DNA from: Ampelocalamus luodianensis
Taxonomy: Eukaryota > Streptophyta > Magnoliopsida > Poales > Poaceae
Assembly (NCBI GenBank): GCA_036346255.1
Contig: CM070638.1
Location: 41,664,394 to 41,728,393 of the forward strand
DNA length: 64,000 nucleotides
Reading direction: 5' to 3'
Each line of letters starts with the position of its first letter. The stretch's first letter is position 1. Position numbers and translations under genes: made by a program. A model generated the notes under the pieces. The model did no database searches. It had not been told where the DNA came from and was given only the letters and a program-made list of their open reading frames with translations. Positions 23,801 to 34,200 of the stretch are shown here, in pieces.

Positions 23801-24068
23801 AGCTATTTCTTCTCCACTTTTATACACCCCCTGTTTGACATCTCTTATTAGTATTGGACATGGCATTTGTTATCTATGGCATTGAAAAAAGTCAAAGAAA
23901 AAGTACTAATCATACCTTGTAAACCACTCCATACCCACCACTACCAATTTTTCGCTCCTCAGAAAAACCGTTTGTAATTTCTTCGAGTAATTCCCATGGT
24001 AGATCTGTTGGCATCTCACTTGCATTGCTATTAAACATCTGCAGATCTGCTAGATTCGGTATCCCCAT
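18869..24068 (-). CDS. Protein kinase-coatomer beta'-like WD40 fusion protein
   Basis: Minus-strand exons of agreeing phase: 24068-23916, 23830-23572, 23230-23008, 22894-22744, 22625-22422 (kinase), then 21284-21264, 20897-20845, 20741-20687, 19995-19947, 19863-19538, 19427-19227 and 19014-18869 (WD40). Residues 1-330 form a Ser/Thr kinase: glycine loop IGSGGYGVVYK at 41-51, Lys63, helix-C Glu79, HLD instead of HRD at 169-171, DFG at 189-191 and GYVPPE at 213-218. There is no signal peptide or membrane segment, so it should act inside the cell. The WD40 part follows coatomer beta' closely (DVHPTEPW, KTAKFIARKQW, IKLWDWEK, FNPKDTNTFA, IWNLGSPEF). The last exon ends in phase 2 and no terminal exon was found, so the 3' end is missing or lost. 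Upstream GTTAGT donor at 24953 may end a 5'UTR exon. The kinase identity is certain. One fused transcript is inferred from phase agreement and order. Confidence 0.8.
20005..20200. mobile_element. Stowaway-like fragment in a WD40 intron
   Basis: An internal Stowaway core (gcagtcaaactttgaaaactt, tagatacatgaaaatcat, gtagattcgtctc, aatattttcat) lies within the intron 19996-20686. Neither terminal inverted repeat is clear, so it is a decayed or partial copy. Confidence 0.6.
20898..22421. other. Long intron region between kinase and WD40 exons
   Basis: This region is AT-rich and TE-like. It holds a MITE-like stretch from about 21918 (starting ctccctctatcactagggcc and containing gggcccatttggaa and aaataggcccta) and a Stowaway-like core around 22130-22260. 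A 21-bp phase-0 mini-exon (21284-21264, IRCYYEQ) flanked by CAG and GTATTA is the only coding candidate. I found no trace of the MSP-like domain that I recall between kinase and WD40 in some grass proteins of this kind. Confidence 0.45.
22422..24068 (-). CDS. Kinase-domain exons 1-5 of the fusion gene
   Basis: The five exons encode 330 residues with all subdomains of a receptor-like cytoplasmic kinase. Start ATG at 24068 is the first in frame and gives MGIPNLADLQ before the LPWELLEEITNGF motif that precedes grass kinases of this type. An alternative reading makes 24038 the start of an exon spliced after CAG. The HLD in place of HRD makes it a non-RD kinase; many non-RD kinases act in innate immune signalling, but a role here is inference. 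Exon 2 carries an insertion-like segment (ERCVEYEGKLVCAKMIDRV) between strands 4 and 5. The final exon has the helix-I region DRHKRPSIGDI and ends NEKSYDVCS before GTAAAG. No internal stop or frameshift was seen, so the kinase part looks intact. Confidence 0.9.
23281..23538. mobile_element. Stowaway MITE in kinase intron 2
   Basis: Inverted ends CTCCCTCCCGTC and gaccagagggag are flanked by TA on both sides. The 258-bp element makes up most of the 341-bp intron between kinase exons 2 and 3. Internal phrases (atgtcgttttg, tcaaaatttcaaaactt, ccaaaacgacat) are the usual Stowaway core. Both splice sites are intact. Confidence 0.92.
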
Positions 24069-24378
24069 CAGAAAATACTAGTATTGCTTAAGCATGAATA
24101 CCATCGTAAAACAGCGAGCACTCACCCAGAGTAATGATTTACATCAATCTTATTGAGCCTTCGTCTATTGAATTTGAAACATTATTATGTAAATGTACTC
24201 CTGCAAGCTACAGGAATGTGTGTATCCCTTGTTTGGTTGAGGGCAATAGAAGTGGGTTTAGGAGTGGGGAGTGGGGATAGATGCGTTCAATTCAATATCT
24301 GACTATATACTCTTCCCATGCCCTGTGACATTTTCATCAATTGTAATGAATGGCATAATGTACTTAGAATACTCGGCC

Positions 24379-24776
24379 CGCTAGCGTCGAACTTTTTTTT
24401 TAATATTATTAATTACCCTTTTTTTAAATTTATTTTTAATATTAACCTCCCGCAAATTTTATTTATAATTCTGACCCTTTTGATCACGTCACCACCCGTG
24501 ACGTGACAAAACATCATTGTCACGCCATAGGATAAGTCCGCTAAATAGCATTTTTTGTTACACCACTGGTGGTGACATGACCAAACAACACTGTTACGCC
24601 ACCACTAGTGGCGTGACAAGAGTTTGATAAGATTCGGTGCTAGCGTGACAATGTTGTTTTATCATGTCACGAGTGGTAACTTGTCCAAAGAGATCAGAAT
24701 TAGAAATAAAGTTTGTGAGGATTAACAATAAAAATAAATTAAAAAAGGTTAATTAATAAAAAAAGTTCGCTAGCGT
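24379..24776. mobile_element. Foldback MITE with long terminal inverted repeats
   Basis: The left arm begins cgctagcgtcgaactttt and runs through taattaccc, ttaatattaacctcccg and aattctgaccc. The right arm is its inverted copy, ending ggttaattaataaaaaaagt and tcgctagcg. Paired arms of about 150 bp flank a short core, each including a copy of a gtgacgtga-like phrase. No coding capacity. The family is not identified. Confidence 0.7.
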
Positions 24777-24929
24777 CAGTGGCCATTCTGATGATTTAAG
24801 TAGTTATGGATGTCAGCTGCTATAACATATAGATCGTTAGAACTTCTCCTTTATGGAAACAACACAGTTGTTTAACTACATAAGGCTAAATATACATAAA
24901 CGTGATAGTTCTAAAACCATTTGAAAATA

Positions 24930-25187
24930 ACCAGCTTCTTAAAAGCACTAACCTGGAGAAGAACACTTCAGGGATCCTAGCTAGGATGAGAACAACGATC
25001 TGAGATGAATCGCTTCGTTGCTGCAAGGGCGCACACAAAGCAACCTAACGAGATCTGGAATGGATCGGGTAAACAAAAGTCAAGTCTACTTGACTCGCCA
25101 AAGATGCCCAATGAGTCTCTCTGATTGTTCTGTAATCATCAGAAAATAACACCTTCTTAAAAGCACTAACCTGGAGAAGAACACTTA
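24930..25187 (-). promoter_or_regulatory. Possible 5'UTR exon and duplicated splice-donor region upstream of the kinase gene
   Basis: On the minus strand the phrase tgttcttctccag is followed at 24952 by GTTAGT, a good donor that could splice an upstream leader exon (from about 25140) to the first coding exon ending at 24068. The roughly 33-bp phrase ttcttaaaagcactaacctg plus gagaagaacactt occurs twice in direct order, at about 24935 and 25153, so the donor context is duplicated. A TSD-like or tandem origin cannot be decided. Confidence 0.35.
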
Positions 25188-26101
25188 GGGCTTGTTTGGG
25201 AGGACCAATCCGGCCGGGATCCCGGCCTAATCCCAGGGAAAATTTCCCCCATGGTAGATTTTCCCGGTTCACCTTGTAGCTCCGTTTGGATGACGCGAGG
25301 ACGGGGAGGATTTGGTCCAACCCGGCCTAATCCCTAGGGGAGAGAAACCACGTCTCCTCTCCTCGTCGTCGCCTGCCTCGCTCCTCCTCCCACCCGACAG
25401 TCCCGACCTCCTCCCTGACCGCCTCCCTCCCTCTGACCATTCCAACTGAACATGAACACGATAGCAAAAAGAATGAGATTCTCTCTGCTTCCGTATCATC
25501 TTTTTCTAGGACATGTCATTGGTCCTGTTTGGAGCACCTTCGACTTTTTACCCGAAAAAGCTAAAAACCCTCCTAAAGGGAAAGCTTTTTGTACCAACTT
25601 TTTCGAAAGCCATAAGCTGACTCTAACTTGATAAAGCCGAAAACCGGAAGATGATTTCCCGCAGCTTCCCACCACCCCTTCTAACTTTACCCCTTAAATT
25701 GCGAGTTATTTACCCGTTTTTGCCACAGAACAAAGCCCCGGATCCTCAGCCTCCCCGAACCCTAGCGTTGCCCGCGTGACCCCCTCCTCCTGCCTCCTCC
25801 TCCCACGTCTCCTCCCTCCTCTCTCCCGCACCGCCCTACCCGCTGAGCTCCTCCCCCGAACGGCGCCACCCTGTCCCCCTTCTCCTCCTCCCCCCGCGCG
25901 GCGCCCTCCCCTTCTCCTCCTCCTCCGAGCAGCGCCGCCACGCTCCCCTTCTCCTCCTCCTCCCAGCCGATGCCGCCCACGCGCCACCACCCTCCCCTCC
26001 TCCTCCTCTGCGGCGGCATAGGAGGCTCCTCCGCCGCGCTGCCCCGGCGGCCGCTCGCGGCTCCTCTACGCGCGGCACAGGGGCCGAACTGCTCGCCGGT
26101 G
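25188..26101. other. MITE-like DNA and GC-rich upstream region
   Basis: Positions 25188-25340 resemble a GC-rich MITE (gggcttgtttggga, aatccggccgggatcccgg, cggcctaatccc). Positions 25520-25700 hold another short repeat-like segment (aaaaagctaaaaaccctcc). From 25740 to 26101 the sequence is CCT-rich like a grass 5'UTR. Open frames on the minus strand here are Arg/Gly-rich shadows. Confidence 0.4.
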
Positions 26102-27196
26102 ATGATGGAGAGCAAGGTCAAGAAGAAGAAGAAGAAGAAGGGGTTCGGCGCCGGGAACCTCCCCACCGCCCTCGACGTCGAGATTAGGGAGGCTCAGAAG
26201 TACCTCGACAGCGACGAGCAGGTGACGCGCGCCCCTGCTTTAAATAGCATTAGGTGGTCGAATTATGTGCTCATATACAATCTTGTAGTCGAATTAGAGG
26301 GGTTTGCTATGCTCTTTTAGTTCTAAACATCATATATGCGTATTTTCAGACATAAATGCTCATATACAATCTTGCGAAGTAAGGAGAGACATGCTTGGAA
26401 TGAGCTAGTATTTTCGTACTTTTTGACAAATGGTGAGTTCTTATTTATGCTAATGTATATCTTCATTTCTCTGAATACTACGAGCAAAACGAATATATCA
26501 ATCAGACATTTTTTTTTCATATCACAAATCGCTCTCACTTGCAATATATAGTGTTCAATTTATTCCCTTATTCCATCCACTGCATCTACAGTGATGTAAA
26601 ATTTTTGAGACTTCATATACAATGCATAAATACTTGATAACTTTACATAACCATGATGCCTGTCGAATGTTATACATGCCATAAATAGTGGGATTCACAG
26701 TTATTCAAAACATGCACAACAGAAATGGTTTAGAATGTGATAGTTGACCCTTGACAACCTATGTCAAGGAACTCATCTGGATGGTCAAGTAGTGATGCTA
26801 TCCTCTGCTAATATATGATGTAGTTTGAACTTTGAAGTGCTTCAAATTGTTAAAAATATAATTTTGTCCAATTTTTGAGTTGAACATATTTAAAACTCCT
26901 CTTTAACCTGTTCATTGTTGTTGGATGATGAATTGACCTTTTTTTTTCATGTTCGAATTTTACAGGTTGACGAAAGATGGCGGGGTGAATGTTGGCATTA
27001 TACTCTTTTTTTTCACCATGAATATTTCGATCTTCGGTTTTGTCAATTATTGAGAGGAGCAACAAATGCCCTAGAAACAGCTGAATCTGCTAGGTGGTTC
27101 ACTGGACTTCTGCATTCTTTTTTCTCTTGTACATCATGGTTCACTGGACTTATTCATTCTTTTTTTCTCTTGTACAAGGCGATGCATACATTCTGA
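26102..27196 (+). CDS. Candidate two-exon gene, function unknown
   Basis: Exon 26102-26221 encodes 40 residues starting MMESKV, then a run of lysines and GFGAGNLPTALDVEIREAQK, ending DSDEQ before a CAG/GTGACG donor. A phase-0 acceptor (TTTTACAG at 26965) opens a second exon to TGA at 27196 beginning VDERWRGECWHYTLFF. The first part is hydrophilic with a lysine-rich, possibly nucleus-directing N terminus. The second is less convincing: it includes a 43-bp tandem repeat that duplicates WFTGL-HSFF. I do not recognise the family. The GC-rich leader supports a real gene start; the second exon may be wrong. Confidence 0.35.
27094..27179 (+). repeat. Tandem duplication, unit about 43 bp
   Basis: Two adjacent copies of tggttcactggactt followed by cattc, a T-run and ctcttgtaca occur, differing by a few bases. 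They lie within the second candidate exon of the 26102 gene. Confidence 0.85.
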
Positions 27197-27528
27197 GGTG
27201 TAGATTTTGTATCGTTTCTTTGTTGGTTGTTGATGAAAAGAAAGGATCGCCATTTTGTAAATCTGTGTGCTAACATTCACTTTATACGCTGTCAAATGTG
27301 TTCCAACCTGTATGTAATAACAATTCATTTCATACGTTGTAAAAATATATGTTCTTTTTCATGATAAGCAGTGAAGTTCTATTGATATAACACCTATAGA
27401 TGCATTGTTCTTCACTGTTTGAGAAGTATTAGAGTCAAATTCGGATTACGAATGGTGTGATTTAGTGCTATACTTGTTGGATATGTGGACAATATTTTAA
27501 TTCCAGATTTTATATGAGGCAAAGATCA
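27197..27528. other. Intergenic DNA, no recognised gene
   Basis: AT-rich flank between the candidate gene and the gypsy element. Nothing recognisable was seen. Confidence 0.5.
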
Positions 27529-28345
27529 TGTAACACCCAAGCTATACAGAAGCCAAGATGTAACCTAGACTAACAAACTAAAACCGAAACTACAAATTTC
27601 TTAATCAAATCAACAACGAATGACAGTTAGACATCGACTAAACATTTCTAATAACAATGCTAACATAAAAAAAATTCAGCAAGAAACTAGATTCAAAACC
27701 ACAGTTATTACATCTCAAGCAAGATCGTAAGCATCATGGATAAGATCCAACTAGATAGAGACATCATCTAATATTTGAAACTCTGGAAGAAACCATTTGA
27801 AGCACCAAAAGACCAATTATTACATTAATTGTTTCTAATTGAAAGGAAGTAATAGAAATATTATTTTGGTAGTGGAGTGTGCAACAACGTGATATGCGTC
27901 CGTGTGCTACTTTCCCCCAATGAATGTCATTCTCGATGGTCACCTAAACAATAAAAGGCAAGAGTGAATCCAAGACTCAGCAAATACAATTGAATATAAT
28001 AGGAAACATCGAATCAAAGACAATTCATTCTCAATATATCGAATACATAAGAAAATGCTATGCACTTGATGCAAAACATGAATATGACTTCCACTTCTCT
28101 TCTGCATACCGGTATAGCCAATGTAACACTCGTCGGTGTTCACTCGTACCCGCATTCTCAAAATACGGGGATCTAAGGCCCGTATGAAGAATCTTTCATA
28201 CGGGGATCTAGTTGCCGATATTGAAAAATATGGGGATCTCAATACCCACTCCCGTGGGATAAGCATGAATGCTTACAATGAATGTAATGAAATGAATGAA
28301 TTCTCTCTTACTTGCAATTTGATGTCAACAATAAACGGAAATAGC

Positions 28346-29145
28346 TAAAGAACACCGTGTAACCGCACTATCTCTTGTACATAGATAGGAGCCAAATCGC
28401 TCGCTGAGTTCGTTGTACGGATGGGAATGAAATGCGTAGATTTGCTAAAACGGTCCACTACCACCCAAATAGCATCCTTTCATCGCTGAGTGCGAGGTAA
28501 ACCAACCACAAAATCTATGGAGATATCATCCCATGGCCACACTGGAACCTCCAAAGGCTGCAATAATCCTGCTGGACGCTTATGCTCTGCCTTGACTCAC
28601 TAGCAAACACCATAGGACGCCACATAATGAGCAATATCAACCTTCATCTTTTTCCACCAGAAACTCTTTTTAAAGTCTTGATACATCTTGGTCTCATCGG
28701 GATGTACGGTGTATGGAGTACGATGAGCTTCCTTTAGAATATCGTCCTTGACCTAAGCCTTCTGTGGCACACAAAGACAGCGGCCCTTGAACCTTAATGC
28801 ACCAAACTCATCTATGCTGAAATTACCTTCTTTGCCCTGATCCTAACGCTTCCTTGCTCGCTGGAGCATCCGATCATGCTGTTGTGCCTCCTACACACGC
28901 TTGGGAATAGCAGATTTAAGAAGCAAACATGTCTGAGCCTAAACAGTGCCCACAAAACAAAAAAAGATATCCATACGCTCAAAATCAGCAACTAGACAGC
29001 TGAGAGTAGGGGGTGTTGCCTTGCGACTAAGAGCATCTACTACTACGTTTGCCTTGCCAAGATGATACTGGATAGTGAGGTCATAATCCTTGATTAGTTC
29101 CAACCACCTCCTCTGCCTCAGGTTCAGATCTTTCTAAGTGAAGAT
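28346..29145 (-). pseudogene. Gypsy integrase remnant
   Basis: Minus-strand translation in shifting frames shows integrase core phrases: WPWDDISIDFVVGLP, VDRFSKS and DLAPIYVQEIVRLHGV. It stops at about 28346, where the sequence passes directly into LTR DNA, so the C-terminal integrase and any chromodomain are gone. Confidence 0.75.
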
Positions 29146-30564
29146 CTACTTGAGGCTCTTGTGGTCCATGAAAATATCACAAAACTCACCGTACAGATAA
29201 TGATGCCAAATCTTTAAATCAAGAACCACTGCAACAAGCTCTAAATCATGGGTGGGATAGTTCTGCTCATGTGTTTTCAGTTGCCTTGATGCATAGGCAA
29301 TCACTTTGCCATCATGCATGAGTACACAATCCAGTCCAACTCGAGAAGCATCAGAATAGATGGTGAAACGCTTCCCAGGCTCTAGAAGAGTAAGAACAGG
29401 AGCAGTCACCAACTTATCTTTTAAGGTACAGAAACTGCGCTCACAATCATTTGACCACTGGAATTTGACATCTTTCTGCATTAGCCGAGACATCGGTTTG
29501 GCAATGATAGAAAAACCCTCCACAAACGCCGATAATACCTTGCTAAGCCCAAAAAACTCATCACTTCCTTGACATTGGTTGGTATTTTTCATTCCACTAC
29601 TGTTGACATCTTGTTAGGATCGACAGAAATGCTTTCCTGATTAATCACATGACCCAGAAATCCAACCTCTGAAATCTAGAACTCACATTTCTTTAGTTTG
29701 GCATAGAATCAATTCTTCCTCAAAGTTACAAGAACGAGCCTCAAATGTCGCTCATGATCTTCCTTTTACAAGAACCACCCTCAAATACTGCTCATGATCT
29801 TCCTCAGACTTGGAATAGAACAGAATATCATCAATGAACACAACTACAAAATCATCAAGATACTGATGCAGCATACTGTTCATTGCTTCTATAAAAACAG
29901 CAGGAGCATTAGTTAGTCCAAAAGACATAACCTTATACTCATAATGCCCATACCTCGTGGAGAAAGCCGTCTTCTCGATATCTTGCTCTCGCACACGGAT
30001 TTGATTGTACCCCGACTGAAGGTCAATCTTGGAGAACACCTTAGCTCCCTTCATTTGATCAAAAAGATCCTCAATACAGGGTAAAGGGTATTTATTCTTG
30101 ATCGTCGCCTGATTGAGAGCACGATAATCCACACACATACGCCAACTACTATCTTTCTTCTTTGTGAAAAGAACAGGCGCTCCCCATGGTGACACACTTC
30201 TTCGGATCATTCCTTTGGACAACAGATCATCCAACTGTTTCTTCAACTCATCCTGAAAGGGTCGAGCCAAACGATACGGAGACAAGGAAATAGGACGAGT
30301 ACCAGGACTAAGATCAATACGAAATTCCACATTCCGTTCTGGTGGCATTCCCGGATGCTCTGCAGGGAAAACATCAGGATATTCACTCACCACTGGAATC
30401 TCCTCGATACGCGAAGAAGAACTCGACTTTACATCAAGAGACCAAAGTAATCCAATTCTTGATGCTTGTCGGCTAGGAAACAAGCTGGCTAACACAAAGA
30501 GAGAATCTGACGGTGCACTTCCTTGGAAGACCAACTCTTCACCAGACGGAGCTTGTAAAGTCAC
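29146..30564 (-). pseudogene. Gypsy reverse transcriptase-RNase H, broken
   Basis: 30564-29752 carries RT blocks: MCVDYRALNQATIKNKYPLP, FSKIDLQSGYNQIRV and the catalytic FIDDILFYSKS. 29592-29146 carries the RNase H part (FTIYSDASRVGLDCVLMHDG, IAYASRQLKTHEQNYPTHDL). Between them the frame is lost, and an approximately 40-bp direct duplication (near 29728 and 29768, acaagaac..cctcaaat..gctcatgatcttcct) lies at the break. The element cannot make an intact polyprotein. Confidence 0.88.
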
Positions 30565-30570
30565 GGTCTT

Positions 30571-31257
30571 CTAGAAACAACAGATCTTAGCACGATAACT
30601 GAACAACCAGTCCATGCTAAGAATAACATCAAAAGGCAATAATTGAATCACCATCAAGTTAGCTGTGAAATCCACATCATCGATGGTAATAGAATAGTGT
30701 GGGCAAACAGTAGAACTGGAAATGAGACCCCCTGGAGAACTGACTTTAACAGATTGAGAAATATGCTGCAAACTCAAACCCACCCTCCTAGCAAACTCAA
30801 GTGACACAAGTGAATAGGCAGCCCCTGAATCGAAAAGAATGAAAGCCTCATGAGAATCAACAAGTAAGGTACATGTCACCACATCAGGACGGCCTACTAT
30901 CTCAGGTGTAGGCATGGCATAGACTCTAGGTGGAACATGAGCTTGACGAAAAGCTGTCAAAAATTCCTCCCAAGTAATGGTTTGCGAATTCTCATGAGCT
31001 GCGGTGTAGTTCTCCCACCATTCTATGGCTGTATCTTTCAATTGATGTGAAGCGTAAAGAACTTTCTCACGATCATTGCATTGGGCAATGGTGAGCTTTT
31101 TCTCAACAGAGCGAAGCCAATCTTCTGTGTCCAAAGGTTCTGATGAATGAGAAAACGTAGGCGGACGAGTCCTCATGTACTTTGATAACTTGGAATGGTG
31201 ATGAGCTGGTGGCGGAACAGCTGCTGTTTGATTATTCTGACTATTCTGATTCAACAA
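30571..31257 (-). pseudogene. Gypsy gag-protease fragment with internal deletion
   Basis: The first ~110 residues are retrotransposon gag (TEDWLRSVEKKLTIAQ, LKDTAIEWWENY, TWEEFLTAFRQAHVP). The frame then jumps straight into a retropepsin-like domain with the active-site motif FDSGAAYSLV and FDVILSMDWL. The CCHC zinc-knuckle region that normally sits between them is missing, so the segment carries a clean in-frame deletion. A stop follows DWLFSYRAKICCF. Confidence 0.88.
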
Positions 31258-31269
31258 GTTGACTATTGC

Positions 31270-34200
31270 TGTGAGGACTCGGGGTATTTAACTAGTGATA
31301 CTTAACCTCCACATGGTTTTAGTATCACTAATCAAATATCCTAAGCCTCGATGGACATGTGCTTCCCAGAATTGCAGCACATATTCATCAATACAAAATC
31401 ATGCATCATTTCCATACACATACAAAGCTAGGTCTAGCAAAAGATATACAATATATAGAGTTATTACAAAAGAGCCGACCGGCCAAATGACATCAAAGTA
31501 ACATAAGACAGCGGAAGCAAAAGTGCCATAAGATGGCTATAAACAAAAGATGACCGGTTAGCCAACATAACCCACAAGACAACCGGCAGGCCATGAAGCT
31601 AGTCGCACGATCCAGCGGCAAAACTCACGAGTCGATCCCAGGGGATCCACTTCCTCCTCTGCAACAACAAAGCAATGCAGTTGAGTACAAAAATGTACTC
31701 GCAAGACTTACGAGTAACAAGCCTATACATAGCTACATGAAAGCTAAGTCAAAGGAAATGGTTATATGGTTAATTGGACGCATAAAGCAATTTTCATTTG
31801 CAATAATGTAATAGATTGAAGGCAATTTGTCAAATCTATTTTTAATCCATGAAATAACGGTGAGGTAACATTAAATAGCATAAGTAACAACCTAGAGGTG
31901 ACTAACCCAATAGCCACCACAACATAGCACGAATCCCCGATTCGTACCACGCATCAAGTTTTAGTTAAAAGGTTGTAGTTTAATTCTTGCGGGAAATAAC
32001 CAAGCGTGTCCATAACCTAGGACGAGGCTATTCGAATAGATTTAACCCTACAGGGGTGTACCAATGTACCCACACTATAGATCGCTTTTTTGCCAAGTTA
32101 TTAAGCACACTTCCTTCTGTATGCCGGCACTACTAAGTCCTACGAGACGCTTTCCAATGGATTGAGCTAATCAAGAACCGCACGTATGGGGATTATCACC
32201 TAGCGGACCACCATCACGGCTCCCACTAAAGACCCATACGTAGAGTAGGATGCACGGGCCCAGCTCAAGCCGTTGTGGGTGCTCCCCTCCTGCACTTGCC
32301 CCACGTTGCATATAATCAAAAATAAAACCCACCACACGACTCATTAATTAACACCTCCCAGAGTACTAAGTCAAGAGAGGTCCTATACCCTCTAGTGTGG
32401 TTAGCACCCAAAAGTGCTTGGATCAATGGCGCAAGTAATTCGGTCCTTATTAACTCGGGCACCATTCCAGTCACACCCAAAAGCACACTAACATACCATT
32501 ATGCCCAAGTCCAAATCATTTTGTTTTTAGTTTTATTTTTCACAATTAAACATAGCACAAAGTCTGAACATAAAGTCATAATAAGTTTGTGTGATCAAGG
32601 TTATCGACTAAGTCGATAACCGCCTAATTCTACCGGTAGCTAAGCATGACTAAGCAACAATAACACGTGAACTACTAAGTGATAAGGGCTCATTCAACTA
32701 ACCCAAATCACAGCAAGATAATCCTAGGCTCAGTAGTAGAGGAATAACATTTGCCTACATATTATGCAACTAATGGGTCAGCAGCCACGTATGCGCCCGC
32801 ACGGCAGTCCACCAGTCCCCAGGTCTCGAGGCTCGGTAGACCTAGTCTACCTTGAGCCGTGAGACTGACATGTGGGTCCCGCATGTCAGTGTTTTCTTTT
32901 TTATTTATCTTATTTCTGAAATCCCTGTGCTGACGTCATGCTTGCGCAATAATCCAATTCTTCTATTAAGAAATAATTCAGAAATTCCAGTAAATCCAAA
33001 ATTAGGGTTTTCTTTTAGATTGAAACTTCCAGAGCCCATAACTTTTGCATCCGAACTCCAATTGAGCCCATTCAAATTCCTAAATTTATCTAAATTCGAG
33101 ATCTATTTATTTGAGTTTTTTATTTAATTTTTGGAGTTTGTTTTGCCTCTGTTATTTATTTGTTTCGTTTGCGAGTAGACGTCGATACGTCGAGGAATTT
33201 TGGAGAAGAAGGTGCACCTCAAGATCAAGACCAGTACCTAGACCTTTTCCAAGGTAGGTCATACCTTTGATCATCTTGAACCTAGTTTTCAAATTACTTT
33301 ATTTCAAGTATTGCATTTTACTTTAATTATGTATTTAAATGCTTTTGGGTATAGTTATTATCCAATCTGTTATAACACTTTGGCTTTGTATGTTATAATC
33401 CCTTGTCACCCTAGATTGGTTAATTTAGTTGGTATTATTGTAGAACCAATGTGGGTTGGTTAGATGCGAGTACAATTTCTTAGCCATGCTACGAGTCTTA
33501 CATCTCATTTGAGTTGCAAATATTAAATCTGACTAAGTGACTATGGAACTTTGTGAAAAACTGTGTGCTATGTGTTATTACTTCGTGATAGCATGTGTTG
33601 CACTAAAACCAACTGGGTGGTAAAGGATTTGGACTGAGGCAAGTGGTGGATACTGTGTGATATGGTGGACTTTGTGACTGGGAATGATAATCTTTGTGGC
33701 ATAGTTAGAAAATGGAAATCTTGCCTTGGTCAATTAAGGACTTAACTTTGTGCGCCATTGAACTGAGCCTTACTGTACGACCACATGCCTGATGGGACGG
33801 GCCTAACATAGTAGGTTATGGAGTATCGACATTGATGTTCAGGTGGATAGGTTCGGCTTTGTGACAGGGTGGAGGTGTGACTACATGGTAGTTGCATCGC
33901 GGGACGGTTCGCCGCATCCCTGTCCAGCGGTGTGTGTCGGACTGGCATTCTTTGTGGGTTGGTCTGGTGGGAAAGCACACTAAGAATGTCAATGCTTGAG
34001 ACGAAGTTTCTAAACTGTTTTGTTACGACTGGTGCTAGCTACACTAGTTGTATCTTGTGGGTAAAGTGTAGAAACTCTGCAGAGTGTTAAATCAATCTAT
34101 TCGAACAGCCACGTCCACGGTCATGGACATGCTCGGGGATTTCACACGAGGGGTAGTTTTCCTAAAATGCTTGGGATGGGAGCTATGTGATCTAAGTCAT

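Larger units (their letters stand above)
27529..31269 (-). mobile_element. Decayed Ty3/gypsy LTR retrotransposon
   Basis: The minus-strand order is gag, protease, RT, RNase H, partial integrase, partial 3' LTR. The lower end (27529) reads tgtaacaccc, the terminal motif also found in the intact solo LTR at 39804. The LTR remnant runs to about 28345, sharing phrases such as ggtatagc..gtcggtgttcact with that solo LTR. It joins directly to an integrase fragment, so the end of pol and part of the LTR are deleted. The upper end is cut at 31270 by another LTR. No 5' LTR of this family was found on that side. Confidence 0.85.

Noticed and set aside
25706..26166. Minus-strand Arg/Gly-rich frames up to 134 codons
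   Set aside because: Reverse complement of a CCT-rich 5'UTR-like region.
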